The notes under the pieces are model-generated. The model searched no databases and was not told the origin of the DNA. It was given only the letters and a program-made list of their open reading frames with translations. This document shows, piece by piece, positions 1-9,103 of a stretch of 64,000 nt of DNA; within the stretch, counting starts at the first letter, position 1, and the number at the start of each line of letters is the position of its first letter. Where the stretch lies: assembly GCF_012932495.1 (NCBI RefSeq), contig NZ_JABCNG010000003.1:458191-522190 (forward strand), written 5' to 3'. The stretch is from Novosphingobium sp. SG919 (GTDB lineage: Bacteria > Pseudomonadota > Alphaproteobacteria > Sphingomonadales > Sphingomonadaceae). The translations under genes and the position numbers were made by a program.

Positions 1-83
1 GCTTTTGCGCGGCCGGGCTGCAAAACCGGCTTCCCCCAAATGCCACTTGCGCGCCCGCGCGCGCAGACGCAGAAGTCGCGCGC

Positions 84-1133
84 ATGACGGCTTCCAAACC
101 TGCACCGCTGCTCCTGGTCCGCTGGCTTATCGTGGTGGCCGCCATGATCGTGGCGATCGTGGTGGTCGGCGGCATTACCCGGCTGACCGAATCGGGCGTG
201 TCGATCACCGAGTGGAACGTGGTTTCGGGCGCCTTGCCGCCGCTCACCCACGCGCAGTGGCAGGCGCAGTTCGACGCCTATCGCCAGACGCCGCAGTATA
301 TCCTGGTCAATGGCCCGGCCGGGATGACGCTGGCGACCTACAAGTTCATCTTCTTCTGGGAATGGGTGCACCGCCTGCTGGCGCGCACCATCGGCCTGGC
401 CTTTGCCGCGCCGCTGGTCTGGTTCTGGGTGCGTGGGCAGATCCCTGCCGGCTACAAGCCGCGCCTGCTGGCGCTCCTGGCGCTGGGCGCGTTGCAAGGC
501 GCGGTGGGCTGGTGGATGGTCAAGTCTGGCATCGTGCATGATGTGAAAGTCAGCCATTATAGGCTGGCCACGCACCTGGCCGTGGCGCTGTTCACCCTGG
601 CCGGGATCGTCTGGACATTGTTGGACTTGCGCGCCCTGGCCGCTGGCCAAGGCCGCGCGCGCCTGACCGGCCTTGGCGCGCTGGCGCTGGGGATGCTGGC
701 GCTGCAGCTGGTCTATGGAGCGTTCCTGGCGGGCCTGCGCGCCGGCGTGGTGGCCGGGGCAGGGTGGTTTTCGTGGGACGCCTGGCCGCTGATGCAGGGC
801 AAGTTCTTTCCCGATGGCGTGGAATGGGCGCGGGGCGCCTTGGCCACGCTGACCAGCGATCCCTATCTCGTGCACTTCCTGCACCGCTGGTGGGCCTGGG
901 CCGTGGTGGCCGTGCTGGTGGTGATGGCGCGCAAGCTGCGCCGGGCGGGGCAACGGCCCGCCTCGGTTGCGATCCACATCGCTTTTGGCACGCAAGTCCT
1001 GCTGGGCATTGCCACGGTCTATAGCGGGGTTTCGCTGTGGCTCGCCGTGCTCCACCAGTTGTGCGGTGCGTTGCTGCTGGTGTGCACGGTCTGGGGTGCG
1101 CATGGCCTGGGACGGGGCGGCAAATCGGCCTGA
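84..1133 (+). CDS. ctaA: Heme A synthase (CtaA/COX15 type)
   Basis: Predicted inner-membrane enzyme that oxidises the C8 methyl of heme O to the formyl group of heme A for aa3-type cytochrome oxidase. The 349-residue protein has about eight hydrophobic segments. It shows the family signatures GGITRLTESGVSITEW (residues 29-44) and FFWEWVHR (90-97, His97), plus further histidines in HYRLATH, HFLHRWW and VLHQLCG that fit the heme-ligand pattern. Length matches the alphaproteobacterial type-2 family. The ATG at 84 is the first plausible start. It stands upstream of rplM-rpsI with a 150-bp gap and is probably a separate transcription unit. Confidence 0.95.
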   Translation: MTASKPAPLLLVRWLIVVAAMIVAIVVVGGITRLTESGVSITEWNVVSGALPPLTHAQWQAQFDAYRQTPQYILVNGPAGMTLATYKFIFFWEWVHRLLARTIGLAFAAPLVWFWVRGQIPAGYKPRLLALLALGALQGAVGWWMVKSGIVHDVKVSHYRLATHLAVALFTLAGIVWTLLDLRALAAGQGRARLTGLGALALGMLALQLVYGAFLAGLRAGVVAGAGWFSWDAWPLMQGKFFPDGVEWARGALATLTSDPYLVHFLHRWWAWAVVAVLVVMARKLRRAGQRPASVAIHIAFGTQVLLGIATVYSGVSLWLAVLHQLCGALLLVCTVWGAHGLGRGGKSA

Positions 1134-1163
1134 AAACCGAGAAGGTATTATTTTACCTCTCCG

Positions 1164-1215
1164 CAAAGGCGCGGTTTGCTTGACTCCTGAGGCCATTTGC
1201 AACAAAGGCGCGGTT
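1164..1215. repeat. Two 13-nt direct repeats upstream of rplM
   Basis: CAAAGGCGCGGTT occurs exactly at 1164-1176 and 1203-1215, 39 bp apart, in the 150-bp gap between ctaA and rplM. A TTGACT hexamer lies between the copies at 1180-1185, but no convincing -10 box follows. The repeats may be part of the rplM promoter or leader; their role is unknown. Confidence 0.35.
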
Positions 1216-1283
1216 CTTCACCCCGCTTGTGCCAAGTCTGGCGCGGGACGCGGGTAACCCAACATCCAGGGAACCGAACAGCC

Positions 1284-1763
1284 ATGAAGGCTCTCAGCAA
1301 GGTCACCCGGTCGATCAAGCCGGCCGAGGTGGAAAAGAACTGGCATCTTATCGATGCCGAAGGCCTGGTGGTCGGCCGTCTCGCCGTCATCATCGCCAAC
1401 CATCTGCGCGGCAAGCACAAGCCCAGCTTCACGCCCCACGTCGATTGCGGCGATCACGTTGTCGTGATCAACGCCGACAAGGTGCGCCTCACGGGCAACA
1501 AGCTCAAGGCCAAGACCTATTACAAGCACACCGGCTATGCCGGCGGCATCAAGGAAGTCACCGCGGACAAGGTCCTGGGTGGTCGCTTCCCCGAACGCGT
1601 GCTGGAAAAGGCCGTTGAGCGCATGATCCCCCGTGGTCCGCTCGGCCGTGCGCAGATGCGCGCGCTGCACCTCTATGCCGGTACCGAACACCCGCATGGT
1701 GGCACCCAGCCGGTGGCGCTCGACGTCGCCTCGATGAACCGCAAGAACAAGGTGGGTGCCTGA
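1284..1763 (+). CDS. rplM: 50S ribosomal protein L13
   Basis: Structural protein of the large ribosomal subunit. The 159-residue product has the conserved L13 blocks [15 protein letters not shown], the [17 protein letters not shown] stretch, [15 protein letters not shown] and the [12 protein letters not shown] segment. The ATG at 1284 was chosen because [10 protein letters not shown] is the normal alphaproteobacterial L13 N-terminus; the longer open frame from 1197 would add 29 unrelated residues. The gene ends 2 nt before the rpsI start, the classic L13-S9 operon. Confidence 0.97.
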   Translation: MKALSKVTRSIKPAEVEKNWHLIDAEGLVVGRLAVIIANHLRGKHKPSFTPHVDCGDHVVVINADKVRLTGNKLKAKTYYKHTGYAGGIKEVTADKVLGGRFPERVLEKAVERMIPRGPLGRAQMRALHLYAGTEHPHGGTQPVALDVASMNRKNKVGA

Positions 1764-1765
1764 TC

Positions 1766-2311
1766 ATGGCCGATAACGACACCGTCTCGAGCCTGGCCGA
1801 CCTCAAGAACCTGACGTCTGCCGCTCCCGCTCCCGCCGCTGCTGCCGAACCCGCCGCCGAAGGCGACGCGCCGGTTGCACCTGCTGCGCCGACCATGCCG
1901 CTGCGCGATCGCGAAGTCGATTCGTTCGGCCGCGCCTATGCTACCGGCCGCCGCAAGGACGCCGTGGCCCGCGTGTGGCTCAAGCCCGGCAGCGGCAAGA
2001 TCGTGGTCAACGGCCGCGACCAGGAAGTGTACTTCGCCCGTCCGACCCTGCGCCTGGTGATCAACCAGCCGTTCCAGGTGGCCGGCCGCGAAGGCCAGTA
2101 CGACATCATCGCCACCGTCAAGGGCGGCGGTCTGTCGGGCCAGGCCGGCGCCGTGAAGCACGGCATCGCCCAGGCGCTGACCCGCTTCGAACCCGCGCTG
2201 CGTGGCGCCGTCAAGGCCGCTGGCTTCCTGACCCGCGACTCGCGCGTCGTGGAACGCAAGAAGTACGGCCGCGCCAAGGCTCGCCGCAGCTTCCAGTTCT
2301 CGAAGCGCTGA
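1766..2311 (+). CDS. rpsI: 30S ribosomal protein S9 with extended N-terminus
   Basis: Small-subunit ribosomal protein; its C-terminal tail reaches the P-site tRNA. The S9 domain begins near residue 50 ([19 protein letters not shown]) and ends in the typical basic tail [13 protein letters not shown]. About 50 Ala/Pro-rich residues precede it ([14 protein letters not shown] region), an extension common in sphingomonads, giving 181 aa compared with about 130 in E. coli. It starts 2 nt after the rplM stop and is followed by a strong terminator. Confidence 0.96.
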   Translation: MADNDTVSSLADLKNLTSAAPAPAAAAEPAAEGDAPVAPAAPTMPLRDREVDSFGRAYATGRRKDAVARVWLKPGSGKIVVNGRDQEVYFARPTLRLVINQPFQVAGREGQYDIIATVKGGGLSGQAGAVKHGIAQALTRFEPALRGAVKAAGFLTRDSRVVERKKYGRAKARRSFQFSKR

Positions 2312-2344
2312 TCTTTCAGTCCGCTTCGGCAACGAACGCATCAA

Positions 2345-2371
2345 GGGCTGGCCTTCGGGCCGGCCCTTTTT
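2345..2371 (+). terminator. Rho-independent terminator of rplM-rpsI
   Basis: A 9-bp GC-rich stem (GGGCTGGCC pairing with GGCCGGCCC, one G-U pair) closes a TTCG tetraloop and is followed by five T residues. It lies 33 bp after the rpsI stop. Confidence 0.9.
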
Positions 2372-2384
2372 GTTTGCGCGTAGA

Positions 2385-2468
2385 GCGCGATGACAAAAAG
2401 TGGGGGCCGGGTTTTGTCAAAAAATCGCGCGAACACAAAAAACTAGGGCATGAGGGTGTTTCGACGAA
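2385..2468. repeat. Palindromic intergenic mosaic element (RIME-like)
   Basis: The arms GCGCGATGACAAAA (2385-2398) and TTTTGTC...ATCGCGC (2412-2430) pair around an AGTGGGGGCCGGG centre, followed by CTAGGGCATGA. This layout resembles the intergenic mosaic repeats spread through alphaproteobacterial genomes. It sits between the rpsI terminator and the convergent regulator gene and may form a stable hairpin in RNA. Confidence 0.6.
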
Positions 2469-2475
2469 ACGCCGC

Positions 2476-3564
2476 CTAGGCCGCCGGATCGAGCGGGCCG
2501 GCCAGCGAGGCCAGCAGCACGGCCAGTTCGGTCTGCCGGGTCACCCCGGTCTTGGCAAAGACATGCTTGAGCTGGGTGCGCACGGTGGCTGGCGAGGCGG
2601 TGTGGCGGCTGGCGATTTCCGTCGGTGACAGGCCCTGGGCCACGGCGCGGGCCACGCGCGCTTCTGCCGGGGTCAGATCGAACAGCGCGCGGATCAGATC
2701 GGCGCCGGGCACGCTGGGGTTGCCGGCCCCCGCCAGGATCAACACCGCGCCGGCGCTGTCGAACGCATCACGGGCAAGGCCGTGCATGGGCACGAGGTGC
2801 AGGGCGTGGCGCGCCGCACCCTGGGCGTCGCGCAGCGGCAGCGAGCAGCCCGCGCGGCGTTCGCGCAACCGCGCCAGCGCCACCCGCAACTGCGCATCGC
2901 AGCCGGGATGCACCGCGTGCAGCACGCCTGCGCGCTGCGCCAGCAGGCTGTCCATCGCCGCGGCAAAGCGCGGGTTCATTGCCTCGATCCGGCCGGCCGG
3001 ATCGATCACGCCGGCGGCTACGCTGACCAGGTCCAGCGCATTCACCGCCGCTTCTACCCGCTGCATGCGCAATTGCGCGCTCAAGGCCAAGGCGCGGGCA
3101 AGGTGCGGGCGCAAGGCATCGAGCCGGCGCGCCGCCTGGCGCGACGCCTCGTGGCCAGCAAACCCTTCCAGGGCCAGGATCAGGCCATCTTCTCCCGCAC
3201 CCTGGATCACGGTGGCTGCGCCTGCATCCATGCCATGGGGAACGAGGAATTCGCTGTAGATCGGCAAGGACACGAGTTCGTCGGCGCTGTGCACGTCGCT
3301 GTCGGTGAGAAAGCCGGGGTGGTCGCCGCGCGCCAGCAACCGGCTCACCCGGGTGTTCTGCGCATTGTAACCCAGCCGATCGAATTCCACGGTGAGCGCC
3401 TGCACGCTTTCGGTGGAAGTCATCGCCAGGCCTTGCGGGCCAAAGCGGATCAGGTTGCTGCCGCGCGCGCCCGCCTGGTCCGCCAGGGTCTGCAATACCC
3501 CGGCCCAGCGCTCGGGCACGGCGGCCGCCTCATAGATGTCGCCTATCAGTCCCGCATCGAACAT
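2476..3564 (-). CDS. LuxR-family (GerE-type HTH) transcriptional regulator
   Basis: Predicted DNA-binding regulator, 362 aa. The N-terminal two thirds (starting MFDAGLIGDIYEAAAVPERW) resembles the PAS/GAF-like sensor region of orphan sphingomonad LuxR proteins. The last 65 residues form a GerE helix-turn-helix: LTPAEARVARAVAQGLSPTE, then IASRHTASPATVRTQLKHVF. The ATG at 3564 is preferred to a TTG 30 nt upstream because it fits the family N-terminus. No autoinducer-binding signature was recognised, so the signal is unknown. It is convergent with rpsI and followed upstream by amtB on the same strand. Confidence 0.8.
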   Translation of the reverse strand: MFDAGLIGDIYEAAAVPERWAGVLQTLADQAGARGSNLIRFGPQGLAMTSTESVQALTVEFDRLGYNAQNTRVSRLLARGDHPGFLTDSDVHSADELVSLPIYSEFLVPHGMDAGAATVIQGAGEDGLILALEGFAGHEASRQAARRLDALRPHLARALALSAQLRMQRVEAAVNALDLVSVAAGVIDPAGRIEAMNPRFAAAMDSLLAQRAGVLHAVHPGCDAQLRVALARLRERRAGCSLPLRDAQGAARHALHLVPMHGLARDAFDSAGAVLILAGAGNPSVPGADLIRALFDLTPAEARVARAVAQGLSPTEIASRHTASPATVRTQLKHVFAKTGVTRQTELAVLLASLAGPLDPAA

Positions 3565-3650
3565 GCCCGCCTGCCCACCTGTTCCCCACGCCAATGCTAT
3601 CGCACTTTGTCGCGGACGAACAAGCGGATGTGGCGCCGTGTTGACGCGAT

Positions 3651-4955
3651 TCAGTCAAATTCCCACGCGCGCTCGCCGTGGGATGCAAGGTCGAGTCCTT
3701 CGCGCTCGTCATCCTCGTTCACCCGCATCGGCCAGATCCGGGCAAGGCCAAGCGCCAGCACCAGCGTGGCCAGCGCCGACCACAGCGCCACCACGCCCAC
3801 GCCGAGCGCCTGGGCGAGGATCTGGCGCCCCATGTCCATGCCGGGGGCATAGCCGGCGCCGCCAAGGCTCGGGGCCAAAAACGGCGCCAGCAGCAGCGAG
3901 CCGATCATGCCACCCACGCCGTGGACGGCAAAGACATCAAGCGAATCGTCCACCTTGCAGCGGTGCTTGACCAGCAGGATCATGGGATAGCACACGCAGG
4001 CTGCGGCCAGGCCGAACAGCAGCGCTGCGCCCGGCGCGATCATTCCCGCCGCGGGCGTCACCGTGGCAAGGCCGCCCACCGCGCCGGTGGCAAAGCCCAC
4101 GCTGGTGGGCTTGCCCACCGTCAGCCGCTCGATCAGCAGCCAGGCCATCGCTGCGGCGCAGGCGGCGATATGGGTGTTGAGAATGGCCGCCGTGGCCCCG
4201 GCATTGCCGGCCAGTGCCGACCCGCCGTTGAAGCCGAACCAGCCCACCCACAGCAGCGCAGCGCCAGCCATGGTCAGTGCGGGCGCGTGGGGCAGCATCA
4301 GCGTCTTGGGAAAACCCTGCCGCGCGCCCAGCAGGATCGCCACGACCAGCGCGGAAACCCCGGCGGTGGTGTGCACCACGATGCCGCCGGCAAAATCCAG
4401 CGTGCCGAGCCGCGTGGCAAGCCAGCCGCCGCCCCAGATCCAGTGCGCCGCGGGGGCATAGACCATAAGGCCCCAGGCCGCGCAGAATGCCAGGACCCAC
4501 GAAAACCTTGCACGATCCACCCAGGCGCCGACCATCAGCGCGGGCGTGATTGCGGCAAAGCACATCTGGAACAGCGCAAATGTGTTTTCGGGAATGGCAA
4601 GGCCGGCACGCAGGGGTGCCAGATGGCCGAGCATGACCGGCCCGAGACCACCCACCAGGCCGCCACCCACCGGGCCGAACGCCAGGGCATAGCCGCAGAC
4701 CAGCCACAGCAGCGAGGCGACAGCCGCGATCGCGCCCACCTGGACCAGCACCGAAAGGAAGTTCCTGGTGCGCACCAGGCCGCCGTAGAACAGGCCGAGG
4801 CCCGGCATGCACATCAGCAGCACGAGCGCCGAGGAAACCATGATCCACACCGTGTCGGCGCCGTTCGTCCCCGGCACCGGGCCGGCGGCGGCGTGGACGA
4901 TGGTTGGTGCGGCCAAGCCGGCAAGCGCCAGCGGCCACGCGGCACGAGCGCGCAT
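3651..4955 (-). CDS. amtB: Ammonium transporter
   Basis: Amt/Rh-family channel for ammonium uptake across the inner membrane. The 434-residue protein begins with a cleavable signal peptide (MRARAAWPLALAGLAAPTIVHA), then about 11 membrane segments with family motifs GLFYGGLVRTRN, FALFQMCFAAITPAL, AGGIVVHTTAGVSALV and DVFAVHGVGGMIGS. The last includes the second of the twin pore histidines. The ATG at 4955 has a GGGAGAG ribosome site; the longer frame to 5003 lacks support. The PII gene glnK, often adjacent to amtB, is not beside it here. Confidence 0.94.
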   Translation of the reverse strand: MRARAAWPLALAGLAAPTIVHAAAGPVPGTNGADTVWIMVSSALVLLMCMPGLGLFYGGLVRTRNFLSVLVQVGAIAAVASLLWLVCGYALAFGPVGGGLVGGLGPVMLGHLAPLRAGLAIPENTFALFQMCFAAITPALMVGAWVDRARFSWVLAFCAAWGLMVYAPAAHWIWGGGWLATRLGTLDFAGGIVVHTTAGVSALVVAILLGARQGFPKTLMLPHAPALTMAGAALLWVGWFGFNGGSALAGNAGATAAILNTHIAACAAAMAWLLIERLTVGKPTSVGFATGAVGGLATVTPAAGMIAPGAALLFGLAAACVCYPMILLVKHRCKVDDSLDVFAVHGVGGMIGSLLLAPFLAPSLGGAGYAPGMDMGRQILAQALGVGVVALWSALATLVLALGLARIWPMRVNEDDEREGLDLASHGERAWEFD

Positions 4956-5102
4956 GACATTCTCTCCCGTTGTGCAGCGCCCACGCAAGAAGGCGGCGGC
5001 CACACCCTGATCCCTGGGGCAGGCCCCTAGGGCAGGCCAGGCGGGAAAGGCAAGCGCTAGTGGTGCATCACGCGCAACAAATGGTGTCTGGCAAGCACCA
5101 GA

Positions 5103-6236
5103 TCAGAATGTTCGTTGTTCCAGATAGGCGCGCAAGGCAGCGATGCTTTCCGGCACGTCGCTGCGGCCAAAACCGATGCGGAACCGATCGGCGGGCACGG
5201 GGCCCAGATCGGAATGATAGATGCCCGAGGGCAGCAACAGCACCCCGGCCTTGTCGACCAGATCTTCGCAGAAGGCATCCACCGTGCCCGGCCCAAGCCA
5301 GCGCGGGTAGCCCACGCAGCCACCGTCCGATCGTGTCCATTCGAACAAGTGCGGATAATCGGCAAAGAACGCATCGAGCACGTCGAGATTGGCGCGCACG
5401 AGAGCATTGTTGCGCCCGATGATGCGATCGGCGGCGCGCAGCGCGATGATCCCCAGCGCCTCGCTGGGCGCGGAATTGCAGATCGACAGGTAGTGCTTCA
5501 TCCGCTCCATGCGCGAAAGCACGCCCGCGTCCTGGCAAGCGATCCAGCCGATGCGCAGGCCGGGCAGGCCATAGGCCTTGGACAGCACATTGAGCGATAG
5601 GCCGCGCTCATAGATATCGGCCACTTGTGGCAGGTGCCGTGCCGGATCGGGGCCGAGCAGGCGATAGACCTCGTCGCTGAAGATCCAGATGCCATGGCGC
5701 CGGCACAAGTTCACCAATCCATCGAGCGTGGCGCGATCGGGGATGGAGCCGGTGGGATTGTGGGGAAAGTTGATCGAGACCAGCTTGGTATTGGGCTGGA
5801 TCGCCGCCGCCACGCGATCGAGATCGAGCCGCCAGCCGTTTTCGGGATCGAGCGGCACGCCGGTGACCGCACAGAGCGAGAGCGGCACGGTTTCGGCCGC
5901 CTGGTAATTGGGCGTGATCACGATGGCGTGATCGTCCTTGCCCAGCAGCACGTGGTAGGCGACGTAGATGCCCTCTTCCGCGCCGGCAAAGCACAGCACG
6001 TTTTCGGGGGGCATCGCGTCATAGGTGCGGGCAATCTCGGCCCGCAAAGCCGGGGCGCCGAAAGTCTGGGTGTATCCCAGCCATTGCGCATCGAACGCGG
6101 CGGCATCGGCAGGATCGGCCATGGCGAGCAGTTCGCGCAAGGTCATGCTCTGCGCGTCGGACGCCGTCAGGTGATGCCGGGCGGCGAATTCCCACTTCGA
6201 GAAATACGCCTCCAGACGGAAGTCAGGCAGAGCCAT
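5103..6236 (-). CDS. PLP-dependent aminotransferase, class I/II
   Basis: Fold-type I aminotransferase of 377 aa. Catalytic features are readable: INFPHNPTGS (Asn160), SDEVYR (Asp188, Tyr191) and LSKAYGLPGLRIGW with the Schiff-base Lys220. The small N-terminal part begins MALPDFRLEAYFSKWEFAARHHLTAS, seen in aminotransferases annotated as capreomycidine-synthase-like or generic class I/II enzymes. The substrate cannot be inferred. It lies 10 nt upstream (in reading direction, after) the dut stop and may be cotranscribed with coaBC-dut. Confidence 0.85.
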   Translation of the reverse strand: MALPDFRLEAYFSKWEFAARHHLTASDAQSMTLRELLAMADPADAAAFDAQWLGYTQTFGAPALRAEIARTYDAMPPENVLCFAGAEEGIYVAYHVLLGKDDHAIVITPNYQAAETVPLSLCAVTGVPLDPENGWRLDLDRVAAAIQPNTKLVSINFPHNPTGSIPDRATLDGLVNLCRRHGIWIFSDEVYRLLGPDPARHLPQVADIYERGLSLNVLSKAYGLPGLRIGWIACQDAGVLSRMERMKHYLSICNSAPSEALGIIALRAADRIIGRNNALVRANLDVLDAFFADYPHLFEWTRSDGGCVGYPRWLGPGTVDAFCEDLVDKAGVLLLPSGIYHSDLGPVPADRFRIGFGRSDVPESIAALRAYLEQRTF

Positions 6237-6245
6237 CCTCGCCGC

Positions 6246-6725
6246 TCAGCTGCCCAGCGCGACGATGCCGCCGGTGGAGCCGAAGCCACCCTGGCCCCGC
6301 GTGGTATCGTCCAGTTCGTCAACCTCGAGCCAGGTGCCGTGCACCACCGGGGCCAGCACCAGCTGTGCCACGCGATCGCCGCGACGGATCGAAAAGCTCT
6401 CGCTGCCGTGGTTGATCAGGATGATCTTCAATTCGCCGCGATAGTCGCTGTCGATCGTACCAGGGGCATTGGGCACGGAAATGCCGTGCTTGAGCGCCAG
6501 GCCCGAACGCGGCCGCACCTGGATTTCGAAGCCCGGGGGAATGGCGAGCGCCAAACCGGTGGCCACGGCATGGCGCGCGCCCGGCGCCAGGTCGAGATCC
6601 TCGGCGGCCACCACGTCCATGCCGGCGGCGCCATCGGTGGCATAGGCGGGCAGGGGCAGCCCTTCGCCATGGGGCAAGCGCTTGAACAGGATCGGCACCG
6701 GGGCAGAATGGGAATGGGCGGTCAT
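6246..6725 (-). CDS. dut: dUTP diphosphatase
   Basis: Hydrolyses dUTP to dUMP and diphosphate, keeping uracil out of DNA and supplying dTMP precursor. The 159-residue trimeric-type enzyme shows the five motifs: [29 protein letters not shown] (catalytic Asp), [10 protein letters not shown] and the C-terminal [10 protein letters not shown] lid. The ATG at 6725 overlaps the coaBC stop by 4 nt (ATGA), indicating translational coupling in a coaBC-dut operon, a common alphaproteobacterial arrangement. Confidence 0.96.
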   Translation of the reverse strand: MTAHSHSAPVPILFKRLPHGEGLPLPAYATDGAAGMDVVAAEDLDLAPGARHAVATGLALAIPPGFEIQVRPRSGLALKHGISVPNAPGTIDSDYRGELKIILINHGSESFSIRRGDRVAQLVLAPVVHGTWLEVDELDDTTRGQGGFGSTGGIVALGS

Positions 6726-7978
6726 GCGGGGAATTCCGTTGGCGGGGTGGATGGGGCAGGTGCCGTGGGCGAAAGCGTTTGCGCGATGCGCGCGACAAGC
6801 GCCTCGGCCACGTGTTCCTTGGGCATTTCGGGCAGGCTGTCCACGCCGTCGGCGGCAACGATGTGGACAGCGTTGGTGGCCCCGCCCATGACATCGCCGG
6901 AAACGTCGTTGGCCACGATCCAATCCGCCCCCTTGCGCGCCCGCTTTGCCACGGCATGGGCGATGACGTCATCGGTTTCCGCAGCAAAGCCCACGACGAG
7001 TGCAGGGCGCCGCGGATCGCGGCACAGATTGGCCAGGATATCGGGATTTTCGACCAGGGCGAGCGGGGGCGGCGTGCCGCTGCCGTCCTTCTTCAGCTTG
7101 TGCGGGCCGGCATCGGCCGTGCGCCAGTCGGCCACGGCGGCGACCATCACCGCCACGTCGGCCGGCAGCGCCGCCTCTACGGCAGCGGCCATCTCGCGTG
7201 CGGTTTCCACGTTCACCCGAACAACACGCGGTGGCGTGGGCAGGGCGACGGGGCCGGCCACCAGCGTCACCCGCGCGCCGGCGCGGGCGGCAGCCTCGGC
7301 AATGGCAAAGCCCTGCCGGCCGCTTGACCGGTTGGCGATATAGCGCACCGGATCGATCGGTTCGTGCGTGGGGCCGGCCGTGACCAGCACATGGCGGCCC
7401 GCAAGCGGCAGGGCTGCAGCGGGCGGCAGGGGCTGCCTCGGCGCCAGCGCGGCCTCGATCGCCGTCCACACCGCCGCAGGTTCGGGCAGGCGGCCGGGGC
7501 CGAATTCGCCGCAGGCCATCGCGCCTTCATCGGGTTCCAGCACGGTGACGCCCGACGCGCGCAAGGTGGCGACGTTGCGCACGGTGGCGGCATGCTGCCA
7601 CATGCGCACGTTCATCGCCGGCACGGCCATGACCGGCTTGTCGGTTGCGAGCAGCAAGGTGGTGGCCAGATCATCGGCGATGCCGGCGGCCATGCGCGCC
7701 ATCAGGTCAGCCGTGGCCGGGCACACCACCACCAGGTCTGCCTGGCGGGACAGCTGGATATGGCCCATTTCCACTTCGTTCTTCAGATCCCACAGCGTTG
7801 TGTGCACGGGATTTTCGCTGAGCGCGGCGAGCGTCATCGCGGTTACGAAATGGGCGCCGCCCTCGGTCAGCACGCAGGTGACATCGCCGCCGCCCTTGCG
7901 GATCAGGCGGACGAGTTCGCAGGCCTTGTAGGCGGCGATGCCGCCGCCCACGATCAACAGGATGCGCTTTTGTAGCAT
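6722..7978 (-). CDS. coaBC: Bifunctional phosphopantothenoylcysteine decarboxylase / phosphopantothenate-cysteine ligase
   Basis: Two steps of coenzyme A synthesis: ligation of cysteine to 4'-phosphopantothenate (CoaB, C-terminal half) and FMN-dependent decarboxylation (CoaC, N-terminal half). The CoaC half has [28 protein letters not shown] and the lid [13 protein letters not shown] with its cysteine. The CoaB half starts near residue 190 ([19 protein letters not shown]) and has NRSSGRQG and the KKDGSG lysine motif. Its 418 aa is a full-length fusion. First gene of the leftward coaBC-dut unit. Confidence 0.96.
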   Translation of the reverse strand: MLQKRILLIVGGGIAAYKACELVRLIRKGGGDVTCVLTEGGAHFVTAMTLAALSENPVHTTLWDLKNEVEMGHIQLSRQADLVVVCPATADLMARMAAGIADDLATTLLLATDKPVMAVPAMNVRMWQHAATVRNVATLRASGVTVLEPDEGAMACGEFGPGRLPEPAAVWTAIEAALAPRQPLPPAAALPLAGRHVLVTAGPTHEPIDPVRYIANRSSGRQGFAIAEAAARAGARVTLVAGPVALPTPPRVVRVNVETAREMAAAVEAALPADVAVMVAAVADWRTADAGPHKLKKDGSGTPPPLALVENPDILANLCRDPRRPALVVGFAAETDDVIAHAVAKRARKGADWIVANDVSGDVMGGATNAVHIVAADGVDSLPEMPKEHVAEALVARIAQTLSPTAPAPSTPPTEFPA

Positions 7979-8129
7979 GGGCGGCTTGTGCCGCCTTGGC
8001 CGATGCGGCGCAAGTTTTCCCGCCGTCGATGGTTCAAAACGGCGGAATTGCGTCGTTCAATTTCTTTGCAAGCTGTCCGAAAGTTTGTCAGACTTGCGAC
8101 AAATAGAACAAGGTCGATGGAGAGACTCG

Positions 8130-8546
8130 ATGCGTGTGGTGTTGGCCGCGCTCGTGTTGATGGCCGGGCTCGTGGATCTGATCATTGTCGGCTCGTTCCT
8201 CGTGACGCCGCATGACAGCGCCGAACTCGCGCGCGCGGCGCACGGGCTTTCGATCATCCGCGCGCATTGCACGTCGTTCTTCAGCGTCGCGGCGCTGGCG
8301 ATGATTGCGGGCGTCTTGTGGCGCAATGGCGATCTGCTGCTGGTGCCGACCTTCATCTTCATCGGCGCGCTGGTGGAACGGCTGGTCAATTTCGTCGCTT
8401 TTGGCCCCTATCCCGAATGGTTGCTGCCCATGGCGCTGGACGTGGCGCACATCGCCTTGCTGTTGGCCGCGCGCCGCGCCTTTCGCCAGGCGAACGAGGA
8501 TGAAGCAGCCGCGCCCGCCACGCCCCACCGCGCGAACCTGGCCTGA
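8130..8546 (+). CDS. Small four-helix membrane protein, paralog A
   Basis: Unrecognised 138-residue integral membrane protein with about four hydrophobic segments (VVLAALVLMAGLVDLIIVGS; FFSVAALAMIAGVLW; LLLVPTFIFIGALVERLVNF; MALDVAHIALLLAARR). The ATG at 8130 follows GGAGAG at a good distance; the longer frame from 7938 overlaps the coaBC promoter region and is rejected. It is divergent from coaBC. The next gene encodes a close paralog, so the pair probably arose by tandem duplication and may work together. Confidence 0.7.
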   Translation: MRVVLAALVLMAGLVDLIIVGSFLVTPHDSAELARAAHGLSIIRAHCTSFFSVAALAMIAGVLWRNGDLLLVPTFIFIGALVERLVNFVAFGPYPEWLLPMALDVAHIALLLAARRAFRQANEDEAAAPATPHRANLA

Positions 8547-8552
8547 TCCGCG

Positions 8553-8957
8553 GTGCCGATCCGCCTGATCCTTACAGCCCTGGTTTTCCTGCTTGGCCTG
8601 TTCGACCTGATGATGGCCGCCGCGTTCCTGTTCACGCCCCCGGCCGGTGCCGCGATGCTGGGCGTGGGGGCGCCGGGCGCGGCGGGCTGGGCCACCATTC
8701 GTGCCGATTTCACCGCGTTCTTTGGCGTTGCCGCGCTGTGCATGATGATTGGCGCCTGGCGCCGCAACGGCGATCTGCTTCTGGTGCCGGGCCTTTTGTT
8801 CGGCGTGGCGCTGGCCGGCCGCGCACTGGACCTGGCGCTGGCCGGTGCCTATCCCGGCTGGGCGCAACCCATGGCAGTCGAAGCGCTGCACGTGATCGTG
8901 CTGGCGGCTGCCTGGCGCATCCTGCCGCACCACCGCGTGGGGGACTTGGCGGGGTAG
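8553..8957 (+). CDS. Small four-helix membrane protein, paralog B
   Basis: A 134-residue membrane protein that aligns over its whole length with the preceding gene. Shared blocks include RNGDLLLVP, then a helix, then a Pro-Met-Ala containing segment before a final hydrophobic helix. The GTG at 8553 lies 7 nt after the upstream stop, so the two are almost certainly cotranscribed. Function unknown. A short repeat follows it. Confidence 0.65.
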   Translation: MPIRLILTALVFLLGLFDLMMAAAFLFTPPAGAAMLGVGAPGAAGWATIRADFTAFFGVAALCMMIGAWRRNGDLLLVPGLLFGVALAGRALDLALAGAYPGWAQPMAVEALHVIVLAAAWRILPHHRVGDLAG

Positions 8958-8982
8958 GCTGCTGGCAAACCGCAGCGCCCAC

Positions 8983-9011
8983 GCCCTTCGACAAGCTCAG
9001 GGCGAACGGGG
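8983..9011. repeat. Short palindromic intergenic repeat
   Basis: GCCCTTCGACAAGCTCAGGG followed by CGAACGGGG is a phrase I know as a frequent short intergenic repeat in sphingomonads and other Proteobacteria. It sits between convergent genes. CCCT...AGGG pairing gives a small hairpin. Confidence 0.6.
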
Positions 9012-9103
9012 GTGGGATAATCGGAGGAGGAAGGGCGCATTCAGCCCTATTCCCCCGTTCGGGCTGAGCCTTTCTAAGCCCCCCGCAGGCAAGTGCTGAG
9101 CCG

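Noticed and set aside
5625..7343. A 572-codon open frame antisense to the aminotransferase, dut and coaBC
   Set aside because: It crosses three genes with clear motifs on the other strand; product is low-complexity.
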